DNA of 64,000 nucleotides from Ulva prolifera (taxonomy: Eukaryota > Chlorophyta > Ulvophyceae > Ulvales > Ulvaceae): contig CM041203.1 of the NCBI GenBank assembly GCA_023078555.1, forward strand, positions 2,495,481 through 2,559,480, read 5' to 3'. A program made the position numbers and the translations under genes. Shown in pieces: positions 57,671 to 64,000 of the stretch; position 1 is the stretch's first letter; every line of letters starts with the position of its first letter. Under the pieces are notes generated by a model that was not told the DNA's origin, made no database searches, and saw only the letters and a list, made by a program, of their open reading frames with translations.

Positions 57671-57905
57671 GTATAAAAGCTTACCCGGGCCCCCTCCTTT
57701 TCGGGAGGTCATGGGTTCGATTACGCGTTCGCTTTGGGGATCTAGACAGCCGCGTTTGACCACCTCGCGTAGCACAAGAGAAGGCCTTGTGAGTTGCGTA
57801 CGGTTGTCTGAGGGTGATTTACCCTTTCGGCTTGGGGTCCCCTTCATTCGGAGTTGTCAATGATATCTACTGGATGCGGCTCAGTACATCCAGATGTTCT
57901 GTACC
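57671..57905 (+). repeat. tRNA-derived SINE, near-full copy 2
   Basis: Same order as copy 1. It has CCTCCTTTTCGGGAGG, then GTCATGGGTTCGATTACGC (B box), TTTGACCACCTCGCGTAGCA, GTGAGTTGCGTACGGTTGTC, TTCGGAGTTGTCAATGATA and CGGCTCAGTACATCCAG. It has many substitutions relative to copy 1, so the family has been active over some time. Its 3' end abuts the 3' end of a LINE fragment on the other strand (57921). Confidence 0.82.
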
Positions 57906-57920
57906 GTACGTTATATGTAG

Positions 57921-58870
57921 TTACACAGGACAGAGGCCGGGCATCGAGCCGTTGCTAGGAACCCACTCGCAAATCCACTCACGCAGTCATGGCACTAGGC
58001 CGGGCACGAGCACGCACCATCGCCCTGCCGGAGGTTCCAGCCAACGATTGAAGCCCCGCACGGAGCACAATAGCATTCCCTTTGCACAACGCCACACTCA
58101 ACCGGCGCAGAGCATTCGTCACAAACAAACCACGGTGCACAACACCACACCGAGACGCGACCTCCGCCAGCCGATTCAAGTGATCCATCGCAGGCTGTCC
58201 CAAGCGACCGTGCGTCTCATGCGACAACGGCACAAAGCTATATGCATCAGGGTCGTACAAACAATAAGCACTGCGTTTCTGCACGTCCCCCGTCACCGCA
58301 GCACCCCCGGGCCGCCCGGCCGCAATTGGTATCAGCACAGGAGTTCACATTCGACACATCCCCTATGCACAAGGGGTCACCTAGCGGCATAAACATGATG
58401 TCCCCTAGCTTCTCTTGGGCCACCGCCCTGAACACCCGCTCCAGCCCCTCCGCCTGCGCGGCAGCGGCCTGCTCCCCAGACCCCGCCGCACCCCGGCCAC
58501 CTTGCACCGCTGCCGCCGCCGGCGCCGCAGCCTGCGCAGCGTCCGGCCCCACATGGGCGCTGTGTCCATCCTGCAGGATCGGCATTGGCGGCCTGAGCAG
58601 TCGTCGGCGCTGGCGTAAAAGCCGCGCGCGGCCGGCGGCGGCGGCGGGGCCGCAGGCATCGGTTCCGCGGGCAAGTGTGCCGCGCGCGACGGGCCCGCGG
58701 CCGGGGAGGCAGGCTGGGGCGGGTCAGGGGGGGGCGGGCCCGGCGGGCCACATAGGCCAAACGAACAGCGGCTTGGGCCTGCCACATGTGACAGGCTCTC
58801 TATTGGTTTGGTTTGTTGTCGTGGAATTGACCCCAACAGGCCCAGATACACTCCCACGTTCACATTGATG
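57921..58870 (-). mobile_element. 3' part of a LINE-like (non-LTR) retrotransposon (family B)
   Basis: Minus-strand frames hold DIMFMPLGDPLCIGDVSN and then, in another frame, FVPLSHETHGRLG, NRLAEVASRCG and LFVTNALRRLSVALCKGN, ending at stop 57979. Only about 60 nt of 3' UTR follow before the terminal GTCCTGTGTAA. Upstream is a Pro/Ala-rich linker. The VPLSHETxGRxG block is shared with the LINE fragment ending at 51178. No reverse-transcriptase core is present. The 63-bp insert at 37182-37244 is a copy of this 3' UTR, which independently defines the element's 3' end. Confidence 0.65.
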
Positions 58871-60948
58871 TGCGAGGTCAGACATGAGAACCCAAACGTC
58901 TCTCAGATTGATATAGATGTTGTCGAATCACCGCTGTATACCTTGTGGGTGTCCAAAGTAGGTCAGACTGTGTCCCAGACTCGCTGGCCAGCTGCCTCCC
59001 CGATGACTGGAACGAGTTTGACCCACGTCATGAACCGGGCGTTGGCCAGGCCCCGAGGCAGTGCTGGCCGGTGTTGGACCCTGGCAGGACTGCCCGGGCC
59101 CGGCCGGTGGGTGTGCATGACACTGTCACGCACGTCGTGCGTAGATCAGCGGCGCGCGAATGTGCTATCTCGAGAGATAGTCGAATGCGTCTCTCGAAGA
59201 TGCCTGCACACAGCATGGGACAATTAAGATTGGGACTGAAGGGGCGCGCGCACAAGGGACACGAGAACACGCGCCGGGCGGGCCTCAATGGATTCCAGGA
59301 GTACAGCTGAGGGCTCCAGCTCACAGGTGGCTCAACGCAGCCGTGGATTCACTCTCCAGTGACCTGACTGTATACCTGCGCACATGCATATGAGAACAGG
59401 CACTTGCAGGCATGCCACAATGGAGCTTAGGTTCAGGTCAGCACACGCATGCATTACGTATCCATGTGTCCACCATGCATGGGGCCGCCCACCATGCGTT
59501 CGGCCGACTCGGAACATGCACATGAACATGCAGCCTCGCGCAGCTGCAGCGGCTGGTGCAAAGTTGGAGCTGCAGCGATCCATCGTGTATCCGCCTGCTG
59601 CTTGGAATGCTGCCCGTCACTTTGAAAATGATCCCGGCTACTCTGCCAGCCCAGGCATGACGCCTAATTGCTTGCGATTATGTGACAAGGACAAAGTCGG
59701 GGATGCAGCCCCGTAGGAACCACACACCAGAACAGAAACATCGTTGCCTTTAAAGAAGAAAAAAAGAAATTTGCCACCCGGGGATGGCACAGCAGCGCAA
59801 CACGTCCACTGCGGTCGTTTGCAGCGGGACTGCAGCTGCCACACACCACACACCCCACACCCTGGTGCCCGGACACATCGCGTGGGTGCTGGGCCGTGTG
59901 GCAGTCCAGTGGTAGAGCGGTCTTATCACTGGACTGCCACAGGCCTTGGGCGTGCTGTGTCCTGAGCGGGTCCGCGGATGGCGCTGCCGTGTTGCTCCGC
60001 CGCTCAGGGCTGATCTGTTCGGGCACGAGAGTGAAGCGGGGGGCGGCTGCGGCAGGGGGCGTGGGTTGGGGTCTGGGGTCTGGGGGGGGGAGGCCCCCCG
60101 GCTGCCAGCTTGGGCGGGGCCGTATTGCGTGCAGGCCTGGGGGTGCGTGTGTTGGGGGCTGGAGCGGGGACGAGGGCGTGGGTGTGGTGTGGGGGTATGT
60201 GGGCGCGCATTTCGTGGGTTCCTGTCGACAGGGTTCCTGACGTCAGGCTAAGGTGGGGCGCTGTGTGCAATTGCTTGCAGGGGATCAATTGCTTGCAGGA
60301 GACGGGCCTGTCGCCAACCTACCTAGAGCTCGCTGTATCTTCGGCGGCGGGCGACCGGTATACGTAGGCCTGGCCTTCACGTTGCCACCTACTGGAGAGC
60401 TCGATCGGCGGAGATGCGCGCTAGGCCATTAGCCACGCAGAGCTGAGACGCGCATGCAGCCTCGTCTGAAAAATCTGTAGAAGCCTGAAAGTTGTGAAGC
60501 CCTAGCCAAGATCGCAGCCTGCATGTATTGCGGCATTGGCCAGAAGTGGCCACGACGCAGTTTGATATGTCGCGAAACAGTCGTCATTCGGAAGATCCCG
60601 CGTGATTCGGCCTGCATGACGTCGACCGGTCGACGTACGTGCGTCGGCGCCCCGTTCAAAGCTGTGCAACGTTGCGCTGCAGTCCTAGCGGTCGCGACTT
60701 AGGCGAGTTCCTTCTGACCGCAGTTGCTGGCTGTGGGGACATCTCAAAGATAGGTGACGGATTTTTCAGTGGTGTTTGAGTAGACTTGCTTACTTCCGTT
60801 CTCTCTTCTGTGCCATTCCTGGCAGGCACTCATTCCTGGCAGCTAGCTAGCAGCGCTGGGCGGAGGATTTCTTCGAAGGACGTGCCTCCGGCTCCCCATC
60901 TCGGCGGACGCGCGTGTCGATCTCGTCCACCCCGCAGAGTAGGGCGCT
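58871..60948. other. Intergenic stretch upstream of bestrophin
   Basis: 2.1 kb. A + frame at 59551-59716 (RSIVYPPAAWNAARHFENDP and following) could be a terminal exon but cannot be linked to anything. A perfect 13-bp inverted repeat lies at 59898-59940. G-rich low-complexity sequence runs from 60030 to 60200. Near 60755-60820 a diverged family A-like tail (TCCGTTCTCTCTTCTGTGCC) may be present. Confidence 0.4.
59898..59940. other. Perfect 13-bp inverted repeat with tRNA D-arm-like loop
   Basis: GTGGCAGTCCAGT (59898-59910) and ACTGGACTGCCAC (59928-59940) are exact reverse complements around a 17-nt loop starting GGTAGAGCGG. CAGTGGTAGAGCGG resembles a tRNA D arm / A box, but no T arm follows, so it is not called as a tRNA gene. 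Confidence 0.6.
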
Positions 60949-62896
60949 ATGATAACCTATGATAAGGGGTTAGGGGGGGGCAACCGGGTCCTTTTTCGGG
61001 TCTACGGCTCGGCCTTCCCGCGCGCAATGCCGTACGCTTGCCTCTCTGCAGCCATCGCCGCGACCGTCTCCGCGCTGTTCGACACCACGAAGTGGCAGCT
61101 CTTCCGAAACTCGTACCCGCTACAACTCTTCTTCTTCATCGTCGGCTTCATGGTCATATTCCGGTGCGCTCTATATCTCCTGCGCGAGTCGACGGCCACT
61201 CCCTGCAGCCGCGAGCGTGCATATATATATGCGCGCCCGACCCCGCAGCACGGCGGCGCTGCTGTAGTGTGGCCGTGTGTGTATGGCTGTTGATCTCGGA
61301 TGAGATTGTTTTGTTGTGTTTGTCGGTTCCCCTCCACTCTTCTGTAAATTCGCGTCCGACCCCGTGGCATATTTAACCCCGCTGCGCGTCGGCGCCGGCG
61401 GCCGCCCCCTGAAAGTGGTCGAAGCACGCTCGCGCGCAAACTGCCGCCGCGGCACGCAGCTGCAGGCGTCCATCACTCATGAGCTTGGGCTTGTGACTCG
61501 ATACCGCTATAGCTGTAGCACTGGTGAGGCTTACAAAAGAGTGAACGGGAGAAGACAAACACCAAAACCGAATCTCATCCGAATCAGCAGCAACACACGA
61601 TCACGCTGTAGCACTGTAGCACAGGTGAGGTAGCACGCAGCGTGGTCGTCTTGCGGTAAACGACTCCAGCTGTACCACCCGGCGGGATCCCCGCTGAGAT
61701 GACTGAGTTGTGAGTGCGGTTGTAGTGTTCGTGTGTGTGTGAGTGTATGTTGCATTTGATTCGGATGAGATTCGGTTTCAGTGTTTGTTTTCTCCCGTTC
61801 GCTCTTTTGTAAATGACCTTCCCGCTGAGATAGACGGATTCCACAGAAATACCATTATTAACGGTCTATGCCGCAAGGACCGACGAGATTCGCCGCCGAA
61901 AAGGGGCGGTCAGCGCTAGTAATAGCGCTAGCAAGGAGCCCGCTGCAGCTTCTCAAGGTTGTGCATGCCCATATGGGGCCTCCATGGCACATGTGCCTCA
62001 GATCTCGAGCTGTTGTTGACAAGAGCGTGAGCGGGAGATGACAGATTCCACATGTCCCTCAGCGGTGCAGTTCCGCTCTGTGTTCATCAAATCCAGCGGG
62101 CATCCCTCCCGGAAAAGAGAGGGCCTGTGGAGCACGCAGCTCGTGTAGCACGAGGATGAAGATTGTAAAGGCAAGGCGGCGCTACGTGATGCGCCACGTC
62201 ACCTACCGGTCTCGCAAGCTTGCGATTGCTGCGGCAGACTTTAGCCGCAATGGAGGTAGCGTCCGGCACAGCTGCGTTGCTGGCGCGTCCACGTCGCTGT
62301 AGAAAAGTACATCTACTAGATAGTATACTACTTTGTCAAACTAGGGCGCGCGGCCGCATGCAGGACTCGCTGCGCCGCGTGCAGCCTGCACACTTGCATG
62401 CACACCTGCGACCTGCACCGGTACCGGTGCCTCGGGGAGAACGTGGGTGTTGTGCTGGGGAGTCGTATGAGCGCATGCGGAGTGCACCCGTGTCTGCAGG
62501 GAGCCATGCATGCATACATCTCTGACCAGGTCTGGCAGCCCTGGAGCAAGTGTCACCGACAATGTAATGCTCAAAGCCGGCGGCCGGGACTTTAGGTTCT
62601 AGATGCGACCAACGCTGGAAAATTCCAGGGCGAGTCGCTCCAGCAACCGAAGAATGGCGACACGTATGTGCATGCATGCACTGCGGCATGGGAGTGTGTT
62701 CCTCTCTGTTGCCGCCGCCGGCGCCGCGCGGGCAGCGGGTGCGGCAGCGGAGCGAGCGGAGCCCAGCAAGCGGACTCGGGTCCGGGAGGACGTGCACGAT
62801 TATGCAGCCTTCCGATCTGTTCCGTACGCTGCGGGGTCATACGGGTGCATATGCGTGGGCTACTAGTAGGCAGCAGTGCACCTTATCGGCGACCAA

Positions 62897-62927
<31 letters not shown>

Positions 62928-64000
62928 GCGCTGCTGCTGTGAGCCGACGTGTCCTGAATATCGCGCTCCTGCAGCGGCCGGTGCGCTTGCTGCCTGTGTC
63001 GCTTCAGCGGGATCATGCCGTGTATCGGAAGTCAAGGATTATGGTTTCCCATGAGCAGGCATCGCACCATGACGGAGGGCATGAGGTGCCACACTTCCGG
63101 GACGAACGGGTGGGTGCGTGCGGCGTGGGGAACTCGCACGTTGTTTTTGCTCCAGGCTGAACAAAGGGCCACTCCCCCTTGTGTGAGGACTGCTGCTGCT
63201 GCCTTTTGGGGCCGCCGTGTGTGGGCGGAAGGAGGCAGCAGCATGGCCTTGCCCCCGGCGGCCGGGAGCCCGGCACCGCCTTTTGCACCCTGGCTAGTGC
63301 GCGGAACCCGCGCAATCAGCCGGCGGTCCATCGCTGCAGCGGAGAGCCCGGCGAGAGAATGCAATCAGCGCAGCCAACAAATGGGCGCGCGGAGTGGCCG
63401 GGGTGGGGATTCAGGGGCGCCGAATGCATCCGGACCGATGCCCCTCCCGGATGTCGGAGCTGTGCATGTGCCTCTGGACGTAGCCAACGTCGCCCATACA
63501 TCCATCCATGAATGAGGGAGTGGGTCTGTGGGTGGCTTCCGGAAACCCGCTGCATGCCCGGCCTCTGTCCCTTTGTATATGCGTCCACCCATGCATCCAT
63601 CGCAGACATCCCGTCTCAACGTCATCCACGAATGTGCCGTTGCCGTGCAGGAACAACCTGAGCTACGGCCGCTACTGGGAGGGGCGCACACAGCTGCAGA
63701 CGATGACGGCCAAGATATCCGACGCCGTGCGCGTGACCCTCAACTTCGACCGCGCCGGCATGGAGGACACGGGCGACGAGGAGCACAAGTGGTTCTGCGA
63801 CACCTTGGTGCACCTCGTCAGTCTCTTCCACGGCGTCGCGCTCGCCACGCTGCGCGGCGACTTTGACATGGAGAACCTCGCGGTGCGCATGCATGACCCG
63901 CATGCACATACCACGTCCTCTTCTCGCGGAACTGAGGATTTTGCAGGTCTCGCCTGACCTGGAACGTTTTTTCGCGCCTGAGGCTGCGCATGCTGCGCGT
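60949..64000 (+). CDS. Bestrophin-family anion channel (5' part; runs off the right edge)
   Basis: Exons 60949-61163, 63651-63882 and 63947-64000 (open at the edge) join in frame. The protein starts MITYDKGLGGGNRVLFRVYG. It continues with SAFPRAMPYACLSAAIA, ALFDTTKWQLFRN, LFFFIVGFMVIFR and, across the first splice, NNLSYGRYWEGRTQLQ. It then reads DAVRVTLNFD and WFCDTLVHLVSLFHGVAL. This is the bestrophin N-terminus with the first membrane helices lining the pore. Bestrophins are pentameric chloride/bicarbonate channels; algal and plant ones often sit in thylakoids, but location cannot be told here. The ATG at 60949 fits family N-termini. The first intron is 2,487 nt and carries at least three retrotransposon-tail insertions and a 30-nt poly-G run. 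Confidence 0.9.
61246..61350 (+). mobile_element. Non-LTR tail insertion (family A), 105 bp, in bestrophin intron 1
   Basis: The insert contains CTCGGATGAGATTGTTTTG, then GTGTTTGTCGGTTCCCCTCC, then ACTCTTCTGTAAAT. Flanks CGCGCCCGACCCCG (61232-61245) and CGCGTCCGACCCCG (61351-61364) match at 13 of 14 bases. Confidence 0.75.
61530..61613 (-). mobile_element. Non-LTR tail insertion (family A), 84 bp, in bestrophin intron 1
   Basis: Minus strand: GATTCGGATGAGATTCGG, then TTTGTCTTCTCCCGTTCACT, then CTTTTGTAAG. Flanks CTGTAGCACTGGTGAGG (61513-61529) and CTGTAGCACAGGTGAGG (61614-61630) match at 16 of 17 bases. It is inverted relative to its two neighbours. Confidence 0.8.
61701..61820 (+). mobile_element. 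Non-LTR tail insertion (family A), 120 bp, in bestrophin intron 1
   Basis: The longest family A copy here. It ends GATTCGGATGAGATTCGG, then TTTGTTTTCTCCCGTTCGCT, then CTTTTGTAAATGACCTT. CCCGCTGAGAT is repeated exactly at 61690-61700 and 61821-61831. The 5' part holds a short GTGTGTGTGTG stretch. Confidence 0.8.
62899..62928 (+). repeat. 30-nt guanine homopolymer
   Basis: An uninterrupted run of G inside bestrophin intron 1. Runs of this length are rare and are prone to assembly or sequencing length error; as DNA or RNA it could form G-quadruplexes. Confidence 0.9.

Noticed and set aside
59898-59940. A tRNA gene
   Set aside because: Only a D-arm-like piece is present; there is no T arm or acceptor stem, and the surrounding pairing is a simple hairpin.

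Overview
The window is nuclear DNA from a eukaryote with GC-rich, intron-containing genes. Introns are mostly GT-AG. Of 21 donors I could place confidently, 11 begin GTGCG, and one gene appears to use a GC-AG intron. A plastid/parasite-type ATP/ADP translocase, an arginine deiminase and a bestrophin suggest a microbial alga. A haptophyte-like or similar GC-rich protist is my guess from intron style and gene set, but nothing here fixes the species.

Layout, left to right. The last 49 codons of an unidentified + strand gene (2-151) are followed by a gene-poor stretch holding an orphan acidic-repeat/RG-rich protein gene (3532-4354, -). Next come a divergent pair, an ELP5-like Elongator subunit (-) and a USP5/isopeptidase-T deubiquitinase (+, 865 aa from nine exons), and then arginine deiminase (+, 474 aa from five exons). 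A - strand DUF155/RMND1-like gene and a - strand gankyrin-like (PSMD10) gene precede THADA (+, about 11 kb, many exons). Then follow the NTT-type ATP/ADP translocase (-), a tiny candidate for mitochondrial ATP synthase subunit e (+), a DHHC-family S-acyltransferase with a DHFC core (-), a possible SRP-receptor-beta fragment (-) and DDI1 (+). From about 45 to 61 kb the sequence is repeat-rich and gene-poor. The 5' part of a bestrophin gene runs off the right edge.

The genes are housekeeping genes, not an operon. Some share themes: ubiquitin/proteasome (USP5, gankyrin-like, DDI1), tRNA anticodon-loop modification (ELP5, THADA) and energy/organelle function (NTT, subunit-e candidate, RMND1-like, bestrophin).

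The most unusual material is in the repeats and in degenerate metal sites. A tRNA-derived SINE is present as two near-full copies and two 3' fragments. At least three families of non-LTR 3' tails occur as 57-120 bp insertions, many with target-site duplications, including three inside the single bestrophin intron. The USP5 ZnF-UBP domain keeps its ubiquitin-contact residues but has lost three of four zinc ligands, and the DHHC enzyme has lost cysteines of its second zinc site. I found no CRISPR array, operon-like defence system or complete autonomous element.
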